A stretch of DNA of 60,840 nt from Streptomyces sennicomposti (GTDB taxonomy: Bacteria; Actinomycetota; Actinomycetes; Streptomycetales; Streptomycetaceae), in assembly GCF_019890635.1 (NCBI RefSeq), contig NZ_JAIOAB010000045.1:1-60840 (forward strand). The letters run 5' to 3'. Position numbers and translations under genes: made by a program. The notes beneath the pieces are model-generated. The model did not search any database. It worked only from the letters and a program-made list of their open reading frames with translations, and had not been told where the DNA came from. This document shows, in pieces, positions 34,571-42,748 of this stretch; position 1 is the first letter of the stretch; each line of letters begins with the position of its first letter.

Positions 34571-34662
34571 GTTCCCGTCCCCTGCCATTGCCCGACGTCC
34601 CCCGCCATCGCCCGACGTCCCCTGCCGTCCCCTGCCGTCGCCCGACGGCCCCCGGCGGGCCC
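34571..34662. repeat. degenerate ~20-bp GC-rich repeats
   Basis: CCCTGCC(A/G)T-x-GCCCGACG-type units recur four to five times before the stop of the TetR gene. Confidence 0.6.
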
Positions 34663-34664
34663 CG

Positions 34665-35261
34665 TCAGCCCCCGTGCGACCCCCGGTGGGCCTGGGTCAC
34701 CAGGTCGATGGCGACCTCCAGGACGGCCTTGCGCTTGTCGTCGGGGTCGCCTTCGAGGTCCCGCATGACGAACATGCCGGCGTGCAGCGTGAACAGGGCG
34801 CTGATGCAGCGGACCTGGTCGGTCAGATCGGAGTCCGGGTCGATGATGATCTCGCGCAGACCGCTCATCCAGTCCTTGAAGGTCTCGCCGATCCGCAGTT
34901 CCCGCACCGTCGCCTGGTTCTCCTGCATGAAGCGGAACAGCGGGGCGGCCCCGGTGAGCGCCTCGTCGTAGCGGCGGACGATCTCCTGCTTGGTCTCCAG
35001 GGTGTGCGGCTGCTGACCGCCCCATTCGATCAGGTCCCTGATCGGCTGCGTCAGATCCTCGAAGAGACTGACGATGATCTCTTCCTTGGTCTTGAAGTGG
35101 TAGTAGAGCGCCGCCTTGGTGACGTCGAGGCGCTCGGCGATCTCTCGCAGGGATGTCTTCTCGTAGCCCTGCTCGGCGAAGAGTTCGAGGGCCACGTCCT
35201 GGATGCGCTGGCGGGTGTTTCCGCGGCGCTGCTGCTTGGTGCCGTCCATCGTGCCGCCCAT
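34665..35261 (-). CDS. TetR-family transcriptional regulator of the adjacent efflux pump
   Basis: A 198-residue repressor. The TetR HTH is at residues ~14-60: RQRIQDVALELFAEQGYEKTSLREIAERLDVTKAALYYHFKTKEEI in pieces. The ligand-binding helices that follow have no recognisable family. AGGAG lies seven bases before the ATG at 35261; an ATG four codons later is weaker. It is divergent from an MFS exporter, and the shared gap carries three related operator-like repeats. Repression of itself and the pump, relieved by a pump substrate, is the likely logic. Confidence 0.93.
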   Translation of the reverse strand: MGGTMDGTKQQRRGNTRQRIQDVALELFAEQGYEKTSLREIAERLDVTKAALYYHFKTKEEIIVSLFEDLTQPIRDLIEWGGQQPHTLETKQEIVRRYDEALTGAAPLFRFMQENQATVRELRIGETFKDWMSGLREIIIDPDSDLTDQVRCISALFTLHAGMFVMRDLEGDPDDKRKAVLEVAIDLVTQAHRGSHGG

Positions 35262-35284
35262 CCTCGTACTCCTCGCGCTTACCG

Positions 35285-35383
35285 AAAACTTACCTGCCGG
35301 CCGGTCGGCGAAAACTTACTTGACGCCCGGCTAGTGAACCTCTACCTTCCAGAGTGTAGTAACTTGCCGGGCGGCAAGTAAGT
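35285..35383. promoter_or_regulatory. three related operator-like sites, TetR/MFS divergent promoter
   Basis: ACTTACCTGCCG (35288), ACTTACTTGACG (35314) and, on the minus strand, ACTTACTTGCCG (35383-35372) share one consensus. The third is part of a palindrome, ACTTGCCG-GG-CGGCAAGT (35362-35379). The first two lie 26 bases apart near the TetR start; the third lies 34 bases before the MFS start. Confidence 0.7.
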
Positions 35384-35412
35384 ACCAGGCCCAACTGGGG
35401 GAGCAGGGAACG

Positions 35413-37002
35413 ATGGCGGACGCAGCGATAGCCGGGACGGACACCGCGCCGGCCGGGAAACAGCCGAAGAGTGTGCGGGTCGTCCTGCTCGCACTCATGA
35501 TCGCGATGATGCTCGCGATGCTCGACAACATGATCGTGGGCACCGCGATGCCGACGATCGTGGGCGAGCTGGGCGGTCTGCAGCATCTGTCGTGGGTGGT
35601 GACCGCCTACACCCTGGCCACCGCCGCGGCCACGCCGCTGTGGGGCAAGCTCGGCGACATGTACGGGCGCAAGGGCGCCTTCATGACCTCGATCGTGCTC
35701 TTCCTGGTCGGCTCCGCGCTCAGCGGCATGGCGCAGGACATGGGCCAGCTGATCGGCTTCCGCGCGGTCCAGGGCCTGGGCGCCGGCGGTCTGATGGTGG
35801 GCGTCATGGCCATCATCGGCGACCTGATCCCGCCCCGGGAGCGGGGCAAGTACCAGGGCATGATGGCCGGCGTCATGGCGCTGGCGATGATCGGCGGTCC
35901 GCTGGTCGGCGGCACCATCACCGACAACTGGGGCTGGCGCTGGGCCTTCTACATCAACCTGCCGCTCGGCGCGGTGGCGCTCGTCGCGGTCAGCCTCGTC
36001 CTGCACCTGCCGAGGAAGCGCTCGCAGGCGCGGGTCGACTACCTCGGCGCCGCCCTGCTCACCCTCGGCATCAGCTCGATCGTCCTCGTCACCACCTGGG
36101 GCGGCACCGAGTACGCCTGGACCTCCGCGCGGATCATGGAGCTGATCGCGATCGGCGTGGTCGCGCTGGTCGGGTTCGTGTTCTGGCAGACCAAGGCCGC
36201 CGAGCCGATCGTGCCGTTGCACATCTTCCGCAGCCGCAACTTCACCCTGATGTCGCTGATCGGCTTCATCACCGGCTTCGTGATGTTCGGCGCGGTGCTG
36301 TTCCTGCCGCTGTACCAGCAGGCGGTGCAGGGCGCCTCCGCGACCAACTCCGGTCTGCTGCTGCTGCCCATGCTGGGCGCGATGCTGGTCGTGTCGATGA
36401 TCGCGGGCCGGGTCACCACCAACAGCGGCCGCTACAAGATCTTCCCGATCGCCGGCGGCGTCCTGATGGTCGTGGGCCTCTACCTGCTGTCCCTCATGGA
36501 CACCGACACCACCCGCCTCACCTCCGGCCTCTACATGGCGGTGCTCGGCGCGGGCATGGGCTGTCTGATGCAGATCACCATGCTGGTCGCGCAGAACAGC
36601 GTGGAGATGAAGGACATGGGCGTGGCGTCCTCGTCCACCACCCTCTTCCGCACCCTCGGCTCGTCCTTCGGCGTGGCGATCATGGGCGCGCTGTTCAACA
36701 ACCGGGTCCAGCACGAGATGACCGAGCGGGCCGGCGCGCTGGGCTCCAAGATGACGGAGAAGTCCGCGCAGCTGGACGCCAAGAGCCTGGAGAAGCTGCC
36801 GGCCGTGGCCCGCGAGGCCTACCAGCACGCCGTCTCCGCCGGTACGCACTCCGCGTTCCTGCTCGGCTCGGCGATCGGAGTGATCGCGCTGGTCCTGGCG
36901 GTCTTCGTCAAGGAGGTCCCGCTCAAGGGCACCGGCCCCGCCCCGGCGAAGCCCCAGGACGGCGACACCGCGGCCCGCGAGGGCCTGGCCGAGACGGTCT
37001 GA
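35413..37002 (+). CDS. MFS drug exporter, DHA2 (EmrB/QacA, 14-TM) family
   Basis: A 529-residue proton-driven exporter. Signatures are LALMIAMMLAMLDNMIVGTAMPTI (motif D1), WVVTAYTLATAAATPLWGKLGDMYGRKG (motif A), FRAVQGLGAGGLMVGVMAII (motif B) and MAGVMALAMIGGPLVGGTITDNWGWRWAFYINLPLG (motif C), in overlapping pieces, followed by helices up to about 14 membrane spans. The C-terminal ~40 residues are cytoplasmic and charged. GGGGGAGCAGGGAACG precedes the ATG. It is divergent from its probable TetR repressor. Substrate unknown. Confidence 0.94.
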   Translation: MADAAIAGTDTAPAGKQPKSVRVVLLALMIAMMLAMLDNMIVGTAMPTIVGELGGLQHLSWVVTAYTLATAAATPLWGKLGDMYGRKGAFMTSIVLFLVGSALSGMAQDMGQLIGFRAVQGLGAGGLMVGVMAIIGDLIPPRERGKYQGMMAGVMALAMIGGPLVGGTITDNWGWRWAFYINLPLGAVALVAVSLVLHLPRKRSQARVDYLGAALLTLGISSIVLVTTWGGTEYAWTSARIMELIAIGVVALVGFVFWQTKAAEPIVPLHIFRSRNFTLMSLIGFITGFVMFGAVLFLPLYQQAVQGASATNSGLLLLPMLGAMLVVSMIAGRVTTNSGRYKIFPIAGGVLMVVGLYLLSLMDTDTTRLTSGLYMAVLGAGMGCLMQITMLVAQNSVEMKDMGVASSSTTLFRTLGSSFGVAIMGALFNNRVQHEMTERAGALGSKMTEKSAQLDAKSLEKLPAVAREAYQHAVSAGTHSAFLLGSAIGVIALVLAVFVKEVPLKGTGPAPAKPQDGDTAAREGLAETV

Positions 37003-37025
37003 GCCGCTCCCGCGTCCCTCCCGCC

Positions 37026-37060
37026 CGAAGGGCCCCCGGCACACCGCCGGGGGCCCTTCG
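37026..37060. terminator. bidirectional terminator between MFS gene and cseC
   Basis: A perfect 15-bp stem, CGAAGGGCCCCCGGC / GCCGGGGGCCCTTCG, loop ACACC, between the converging MFS and cseC genes. Confidence 0.92.
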
Positions 37061-37064
37061 CGCG

Positions 37065-38426
37065 TCAGCTGTTCTGCTGCTGCGGCAGCATCGGATAGCT
37101 GCCCGTGTTCGTCGGGGCGTGCTCCGGGAGCCACAGCACGGCGACCGCGCCCTCGGCCGGCACGCCCTCGGGCGCGCCCGCCGGGCGTACGTTGCGGAAG
37201 GTCAGCCGGGCGCCGAGGACGCGGGCCTGACCGGCCGCGATGGTCAGGCCGAGGCCATGGCCGCGCCCGGCCCGGTCCGCGCTGCCGGTGCGGAAACGGC
37301 TCGGCCCCTCGGCGAGCAGGGCCTCCGGGAAGCCCGGCCCGTGGTCGCGCACCCGGATCACCCGGCCCTCCACGGTCACCTCGATCGGCGGCCGGCCGTG
37401 CCGGGCGGCGTTGGCGAGCAGATTGAACAGCACCCGCTCCAGCCGCCGCGGATCGGTGGTGACCATCGACTCGTGCACCACCCGCACCTGGACGTCCGGG
37501 TCCTTGGCCGCCACCCGCCGGGCGACGAACTCGCCGAGCACGAGGTCCTGCAGTTCGGCCCGCTCGGAGGCGCCGTCGAGCCGGGCGACCTCCAGGACGT
37601 CCTCCACCAGCGTGCGCATCGCCTTGGCCCGGTCCAGGACCAGCTCCGTGGGCCGGCCCGGCGGCAGCAGCTCGGCGGCGGTCAGCAGCCCGGTCACCGG
37701 GGTGCGCAGCTCGTGCGCGATGTCGGCGGTGACCCGCCGCTCCGCCTCCAGCCGCTGCTGCAACGCGTCCGCCATCGCGTCCACCGCCCGCGCCAGATCG
37801 TCGGTCTCGTCGCGTACGACGCCGCCGATGGCGTCCCGGACCCGTACGTCCGGCTCGCCCTTGGCGACCTGGTTCGCGGCGGCGGCCGCCTTGCGCAGCC
37901 GGCCGGAGAGCTGGCCGCCGATCAGCACCCCGAGGGCGCTGCCGCCGAGGACGGCCGAGATCGAGCCGATCACCAGCGCCCGGTCGAGGTCCCGGAGGAT
38001 GTTCGCGCTGCGGTCGGTGAACCGCGTGTGCAGGGAGAGCACGTGCCCGCCCTTGATCGGCATGGCCGCCCAGATGTCCGGGGCGCCGCCGGGACGGTCG
38101 GTGACGTAGGTGGCCCGCCGGCCCTCCTGGACCTTGCGCTGCAGCTCGGGCGGCAGCAGCGGGTCGTCGATCTTGAAGACGGAGGAGGCCGGGCGCCGGC
38201 CCGGCCGCTCGTAGATCGGCTGGGCGAGCGTGAGCCGGGTGTCGGCGAGATCGCGCGCGTTGTCGAGCATCGACACCCGGGCGGCGTCGTGCACGACCAG
38301 GCTCAGCGCGATCGCCACCAGCGCGCCCACCAGCGCGATGGCGGCGCTCAGCTTCCAGCGCAGCCCGGTACGGATGCCCGGCCGCCCCGCGCACTTCGGC
38401 AGCAGCCGCCGCGTGATCCCCCGCAT
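37065..38426 (-). CDS. cseC: cell-envelope stress sensor histidine kinase CseC
   Basis: A 453-residue sensor that phosphorylates CseB on envelope damage. TM1 is about 25-46 (LSAAIALVGALVAIALSLVV), an extracytoplasmic sensor loop runs ~47-148, TM2 is ~150-171 (LVIGSISAVLGGSALGVLIG), followed by HAMP. The HisKA box is VTADIAHELRTPVTGLLTAAE with His238. The ATPase domain has LFNLLANAARHG, VRDHGPGFP and GRGHGLGLTIAAGQ. Gene order sigE-cseA-cseB-cseC and the sequence identify the system (SCO3356-3359 in S. coelicolor, from memory). The start lies 11 bases after the cseB stop. Confidence 0.95.
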   Translation of the reverse strand: MRGITRRLLPKCAGRPGIRTGLRWKLSAAIALVGALVAIALSLVVHDAARVSMLDNARDLADTRLTLAQPIYERPGRRPASSVFKIDDPLLPPELQRKVQEGRRATYVTDRPGGAPDIWAAMPIKGGHVLSLHTRFTDRSANILRDLDRALVIGSISAVLGGSALGVLIGGQLSGRLRKAAAAANQVAKGEPDVRVRDAIGGVVRDETDDLARAVDAMADALQQRLEAERRVTADIAHELRTPVTGLLTAAELLPPGRPTELVLDRAKAMRTLVEDVLEVARLDGASERAELQDLVLGEFVARRVAAKDPDVQVRVVHESMVTTDPRRLERVLFNLLANAARHGRPPIEVTVEGRVIRVRDHGPGFPEALLAEGPSRFRTGSADRAGRGHGLGLTIAAGQARVLGARLTFRNVRPAGAPEGVPAEGAVAVLWLPEHAPTNTGSYPMLPQQQNS

Positions 38427-38437
38427 GGCCGCCCCGC

Positions 38438-39139
38438 TCAGGCCTTCAGCTTGTAGCCGAAGCCGCGGACCGTCTCGATGCGGTCCTGGCCGATCTTCGT
38501 GCGCAGCCGCTGCACATGGACGTCCACGACCCGGGTGTCACCGCCCCAGCCGTAGTCCCACACCCGCTCCAGCAGCTTGTCGCGGGACAGGACGGTGCCC
38601 GGCGCGGAGGAGAACTCCAGCAGCAGCCGCATCTCGGTCGGGGTGAGCGCGACCGGCCGGCCGGCCCTTCGCACCTCCATCCCGTCGGTGTCGACCTCCA
38701 GATCGCCGAAGGTCAGCACCCCGCCGTCCACCTCGCCGGAGTCCGCGGCGGCCCGCGCGCCGCCCGCGTGCCCGAAGCGGCGCAGCACCGCGCGGATACG
38801 GGCCACCAGCACCGCCCCGTCGAACGGCTTGGTCACGTAGTCGTCGGCGCCGGCCTCCAGACCGAGGACGACGTCGATGGAGTCGGCGCGCGCCGACAGC
38901 ATGATCACCGGGACCGTCGACTCGTCGCGGATGCGGCGGCACAGGCTGACGCCGTCGAGGCCGGGGACCATCACGTCCAGCAGCGCGATGTCGGGACGGT
39001 CCGCCCGGAACGCCTCCAGCCCCGACAGCCCGTCGGGCATCGCGGTGACCGCGAAGCCGTCCCGCTCCAGGGCGAGCTGCGTGGCCTCGCGGATGACGTC
39101 GTCGTCCTCCACGAACAGGACGTGGGTCTGCTCTGCCAT
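38438..39139 (-). CDS. cseB: OmpR-family response regulator CseB
   Basis: A 233-residue regulator. In the receiver domain, Glu11-Asp12 begin the acidic pocket, Asp55 in IALLDVMVPGLDG is the phospho-acceptor, with Ser in VIMLSARAD and Lys in DDYVTKPFDG. The C-terminal winged helix contains RPVALTPTEMRLLLEFSSAPGTVLSRDKLLERVWDY and VDVHVQRLRTKIGQDRIETVRGFGYKL, in pieces. CseB-P activates the sigE promoter, so sigE level follows envelope damage. The upstream gap to cseA is 276 bases with no gene. Confidence 0.95.
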   Translation of the reverse strand: MAEQTHVLFVEDDDVIREATQLALERDGFAVTAMPDGLSGLEAFRADRPDIALLDVMVPGLDGVSLCRRIRDESTVPVIMLSARADSIDVVLGLEAGADDYVTKPFDGAVLVARIRAVLRRFGHAGGARAAADSGEVDGGVLTFGDLEVDTDGMEVRRAGRPVALTPTEMRLLLEFSSAPGTVLSRDKLLERVWDYGWGGDTRVVDVHVQRLRTKIGQDRIETVRGFGYKLKA

Positions 39140-39415
39140 CCCGGTGCTCTCAGTCCTCGTCTGCTTCGAATGGTGCTCACTGTGTGGACGCGTCGGGCGC
39201 GCGCCGCGTTCATCCCGCCCCGCGTGCGCCGCGTACGGGCGTACGGGCCGCGGCCCGGCCGGGTACGAGGCCGCAGCCCGTACGAACGTCCTCGGGTCCG
39301 AAACGCCGTCCACCAGCACATCGGACCGGGGGCCCCGATCGGTTCACGCCGGTCCACGGCTTCGGCCATCCGGCCGTCCGTCCGGCCGGATCGCGTCACC
39401 GGCATTGTCCCGCGG

Positions 39416-40111
39416 TCAGCTGTCCGGGACGGGTACCGGGGCCGGGGCCTGGGTCGCGGTCGCGCCGCCGACGGCCTTGCTGTACTCGTTGCGGGTGCTG
39501 AACGCCTTGGTGAACGCCCGGCCCGACCAGCGGTAGGTGATCACGTCCTCGCCGGACGGATTCGACACCGGGTCGCCCTTCTCGTACACCTGTTTGGTGA
39601 CCACGAGGTCGCCGCGGTCGATCTCGGCATAGACCGGAGGCTCCTCGGTCGCGAACACGTTCTCGTACCGATCGCCCCGGCCACGGTACACATACGCGCC
39701 GATGCCGACCGCGTCTCCGCAGGTCAGCACGTTCACCACGATGTCGTCGGCGGAGCCGCCGGTCAGCTTGCCGTAGGACACGTCGACCGGGTACTCGTCG
39801 CCCGAGCACGGCTTGAGACCGTGCTTGACCGTCGCCGAGACCTTCGGGTCGTCCTTGAGCAGCCGGACCGGGTCCACCGCCGGCTGCGGAGTGTCGCTCG
39901 CGGCCGGAGCGGCGGAGGCCACCGCGCCCGCCGCCGAGCTGCCGGTGTGGGCGGGGCCCTCGTCACGGGCGCCCGTGCCCCCCGTACCGCAGGCGGACAC
40001 CAAAAGGCCGAGGGCGGCGAGCACGGACACCGCCGTGAACGCCGCCTGCAAGGTGCCCCGCGCCTCGTCGGACTCCGGTTCGGCACCGGCCTCGCCGGTC
40101 AGGCCGCGCAA
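39416..40111 (-). CDS. cseA: extracytoplasmic lipoprotein CseA, negative modulator of sigE
   Basis: A 231-residue lipoprotein. A long N-terminal segment before the hydrophobic stretch FTAVSVLAALGLLVSACGTG ends in a lipobox (LVSAC), with lipidated Cys near residue 41. The mature part is Ala/Ser/Pro-rich and then folded (DDIVVNVLTCGDAVGIGAYVY, GEDVITYRWSGRAFTKAF), with two Cys that could pair. CseA loss raises sigE expression in S. coelicolor. The frame starts at TTG 40111, overlapping the sigE end by 13 bases; the true start is uncertain because the N-terminus is poorly conserved. Confidence 0.88.
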   Translation of the reverse strand: MRGLTGEAGAEPESDEARGTLQAAFTAVSVLAALGLLVSACGTGGTGARDEGPAHTGSSAAGAVASAAPAASDTPQPAVDPVRLLKDDPKVSATVKHGLKPCSGDEYPVDVSYGKLTGGSADDIVVNVLTCGDAVGIGAYVYRGRGDRYENVFATEEPPVYAEIDRGDLVVTKQVYEKGDPVSNPSGEDVITYRWSGRAFTKAFSTRNEYSKAVGGATATQAPAPVPVPDS

Positions 40112-40638
40112 CGCTCCCGCTCCTCACGCTCCAGCGCGCGTGCGTCCAGATCGCGGGCCTCCAGCTCCTCGCGGAGCCGGGCGAGCGCCCGGTGCAGCGT
40201 GCTCTTGACCGTACCCGCGGACATGCCGAGGGCCGCGGCCGTCTCCTCCGTGGACATCTGCTCCCAGTGTCGCAGCACGACGACGCTGCGCTGCTTGGGA
40301 GCCAGAACTTTCATGATGTCCATCAGCAGCGCGCGGTCGGCGTGCTGCTCGGTGGAGTCGTCGACGCACGCGTCCGGGAGCTGCTCGGTGGGGACCTCCT
40401 CCAGCTTCCGGGCCCGCCACCACTCGGTCCGCGTGTTGATCATGACGCGGCGCAGATAGGCGTCCGCGAGGCGCTTGTCGGCGATGCCGTCCCAGCGGCC
40501 GTACGTCCGCACCAGCGCCGTCTGCAGCAGGTCCTGCGCGTCGATCGGGTCGGGCACCAGACGGCGCGCGCTGCGCAGCAGCGCGTCCTGCCGGGTGCGC
40601 ACGTACTCCTCGAACTCGAGCACCTCGCTCTGCGCCAT
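40099..40638 (-). CDS. sigE: ECF RNA polymerase sigma factor SigE
   Basis: A 179-residue ECF sigma factor. Region 2 reads VLEFEEYVRTRQDALLRSARRLVPDPIDAQDLLQTALVRTYGRW and AYLRRVMINTRTEWWRARK, in pieces. Region 4 reads PKQRSVVVLRHWEQMSTEETAAALGMSAGTVKSTLHRALARLREEL, in pieces. No anti-sigma gene is linked: control is transcriptional through CseBC. SigE drives cell-wall glycan and envelope repair genes. ATG 40638 is preceded by GGAGG nine bases upstream; the longer in-frame extension to 40743 is not conserved. Confidence 0.97.
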   Translation of the reverse strand: MAQSEVLEFEEYVRTRQDALLRSARRLVPDPIDAQDLLQTALVRTYGRWDGIADKRLADAYLRRVMINTRTEWWRARKLEEVPTEQLPDACVDDSTEQHADRALLMDIMKVLAPKQRSVVVLRHWEQMSTEETAAALGMSAGTVKSTLHRALARLREELEARDLDARALEREERERCAA

Positions 40639-41106
40639 GATCAACCGCCTCCGCTTCCCCGTGTCCCGGCCCGTGTTCCGCCGGATCTCAAGCCGTGCCG
40701 CGGACGAGCTGTGGTCGGCAGCCGTCCGGTGCCCGTCGGGCACGCAACTGAAGGTACGGAGGGGTTGTCACGGCGCTGTCCGAAGCAGCCTGCGGTCAGC
40801 CCTCGGCTGTGCGTCGGTTGTGTAACGGACGACGTGACGGGGTAGAGGGGCGGCCCTGATTGGCCCTTTTTTGGGGTGATTTGCCCCCTCACGACACGGT
40901 GAAACAGCGCGCGTTCCTGTGACACGAAGCCCCCGCGCCGCCCCACCGCCTGTCATCGACCTGTGTGCTGACGGGGTGTCAGGCGTGGGCCGGACCGGCT
41001 GGAGCGGGGGTGCGCGAGGGCTTCGTATCGGAAGAGCGGATCAGGGGCGACGATTGGGCCGGTGCGGGCCGGGTCGGTGCGGGTCGGGTCGGTCGGTTCG
41101 GTCGGT
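40639..41106. other. sigE promoter region and sigE-mutY gap
   Basis: 468 bases without a gene. The half nearer sigE (about 40740-40910) has a lower GC content than the surroundings and is where the CseB-dependent sigE promoter must lie. I cannot pick its -10 and -35 boxes with confidence. The half near mutY (41040-41106) is a run of GGTCGG/GGTGCGG repeats. Confidence 0.45.
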
Positions 41107-42069
41107 TCAGGTCAGGGGCAGTCGGTAGAGGCCGCCCGGCAGCGGTTCCACCAGACCGTCGGCGACCAGCCCGTCCAAGGCGCGGGCCCGCTGGACCGGC
41201 TCGTGCCACACCCGGTCGAGCACCGTCTGCGGGACCGGCGTGTGGGCCTCCCGCAGCACGGCGAGCAGCTTGCCGCGCACCTGCCGGTCCGTACCGGCGT
41301 ACGTCTGGCCCCGGCGCGGCGGGCCGTCGTGCTCCGGCTTGCCGGCCAGCCGCCAGGCGCAGTGCCCGGAGATCGGGCACCGGTGGCAGGACTCGTTCTT
41401 CGCCGTGCACACCAGCGCGCCCAGTTCCATGGAGGCGGCGGCCCAGCGGGCGGCGGTCCGCTCGTCCTCGGGCAGCAGGGCGCGGGCGAGGCGGCGTTCG
41501 GCGGCGGTGGTGGCGTTCGGCGGGTACTGCACACCGGTGACCGCGCGCGCCAGGACGCGCCGGACGTTGGTGTCGAGCACGGCGTGCCGCTGCCCGTAGG
41601 CGAAGGAGGCGACCGCGGCGGCCGTGTACTCGCCGATCCCGGGCAGGGCGAGGAGTTGCGCGTGCTCGGTCGGCACGTCGCCGCCGTGCCGTTCCGTTAT
41701 GGCGACCGCGGCGCCGTGCAGGCGCAGGGCGCGGCGCGGGTATCCGAGCCGGCCCCAGGCGCGGACGGCCTCGCCGGGGGCCTCCTTGGCGAGGTCGGCG
41801 GGGCGCGGCCAGCGTTCGAGCCACTGTTCGTAGACGGGCAGCACGCGGTTGACGGGCGTCTGCTGGAGCATGAACTCGCTGACCATCACGCCCCAGGCGC
41901 CGGCGTCGGCGCGCCGCCAGGGCAGGTCTCGGGCGTTGCCGTCGAACCAGGTGATGACCTGGGTGTGCAGGGTCTCGCCGAGCGGGACGCCGGGGGCGTC
42001 GGCGGGGCCGTCGGTGGCGGGGGCCGGGGCAGTGGGGCTGCTGTGCGGGGGCAGTGTGGGCGCAGTCAT
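41107..42069 (-). CDS. mutY: A/G-specific adenine DNA glycosylase
   Basis: A 320-residue base-excision repair enzyme removing A opposite 8-oxoG. After a ~35-residue disordered start it shows WFDGNARDLPWRR, VMVSEFMLQQTPVNRVLPVYEQWL, the HhH motif LLALPGIGEYTAAAVASFA (with the catalytic Asp in HAVLDTNVRRVLAR), and the [4Fe-4S] loop C-x6-C-x2-C-x5-C (CTAKNESCHRCPISGHC). The NUDIX-like 8-oxoG recognition domain of long MutY is lacking, replaced by a ~60-residue tail (QVRGKLLAVLREAHTPV), which is normal for actinobacteria. Confidence 0.94.
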   Translation of the reverse strand: MTAPTLPPHSSPTAPAPATDGPADAPGVPLGETLHTQVITWFDGNARDLPWRRADAGAWGVMVSEFMLQQTPVNRVLPVYEQWLERWPRPADLAKEAPGEAVRAWGRLGYPRRALRLHGAAVAITERHGGDVPTEHAQLLALPGIGEYTAAAVASFAYGQRHAVLDTNVRRVLARAVTGVQYPPNATTAAERRLARALLPEDERTAARWAAASMELGALVCTAKNESCHRCPISGHCAWRLAGKPEHDGPPRRGQTYAGTDRQVRGKLLAVLREAHTPVPQTVLDRVWHEPVQRARALDGLVADGLVEPLPGGLYRLPLT

Positions 42070-42748
42070 GACCCTTCCGATCCTGCCACGTGTCGGCGCG
42101 CGGCCGTGTGAGGTGAGGCCGGGCGGTGGGTCGCCCCTGGCGGGGGGCGGGGAGACCGGTGGGTCGCCCTGGGCGGCGGGGGAGGGGCGACGGGTTCCTT
42201 CGGCGAGGCGGTGCGGGTGCGGGGGCCGGGCGGGGAGGGGGCGGCGGCGCCCGCTGGGTGGGCGGGGCGGCGAGACCGGTGCAGAGGCCGGCGTACGGGT
42301 CGGGCGGGAGAGGCGAGATCCGCGTACGGGTCGGGCGGGGGCACCTGTGTTCGTACGGAGGTGAGAGGCGCCCCCGCGCACGGCGGCGGGCGTTAGGGCC
42401 GACGGGGCGCGCGGCGCGGCTGGAGGCGTCGCACCCGCCCGGGCTTCGCCCGGGCTCCGCCCGAGCCTCCGTCCCGGCGGCGACACGCGGCACCGGCCGC
42501 GGCACCCGCGCCCGAAGCAGATCCACGGAACTCCCCGCGCACGAAGCCCACTTCACGCGCCCCACGCGACGCGCCGTCACCGACCGTACCGGCGGCGCGA
42601 ATTCGCTTACGCAGTGCGACCGGCGGGCGGCGCGGCCCACCGGGATCGGCGAGTTGCGGAAGGTTTCCGGAATGATGATCCGGAAAAGTTGTGGTCGGCG
42701 CGGCGGGTGGCGCAGGGTAAGTCCTGGATCTCTCGTACAGTTTGGGCC
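42070..42748. other. 679-base gene-free gap between mutY and the gene at 42749
   Basis: The first ~300 bases are very GC-rich with no credible reading frame. GCCCGGGC-type palindromic steps lie at 42437-42475. From about 42590 the AT content increases (TTCCGGAATGATGATCCGG) before the leaderless promoter at 42736. No RNA gene is recognisable. Confidence 0.5.
42736..42741 (+). promoter_or_regulatory. candidate -10 element, leaderless gene at 42749
   Basis: TACAGT ends seven bases before the GTG at 42749; this spacing also decides the start. Confidence 0.5.

Noticed and set aside
40639..40743. A 35-residue N-terminal extension of SigE.
   Set aside because: Not part of known SigE, and the ATG at 40638 has a good ribosome site.
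41107..42069. MutY as truncated because it lacks the NUDIX-like domain.
   Set aside because: Short MutY proteins of this length are usual in actinobacteria, and all catalytic and Fe-S residues are present.
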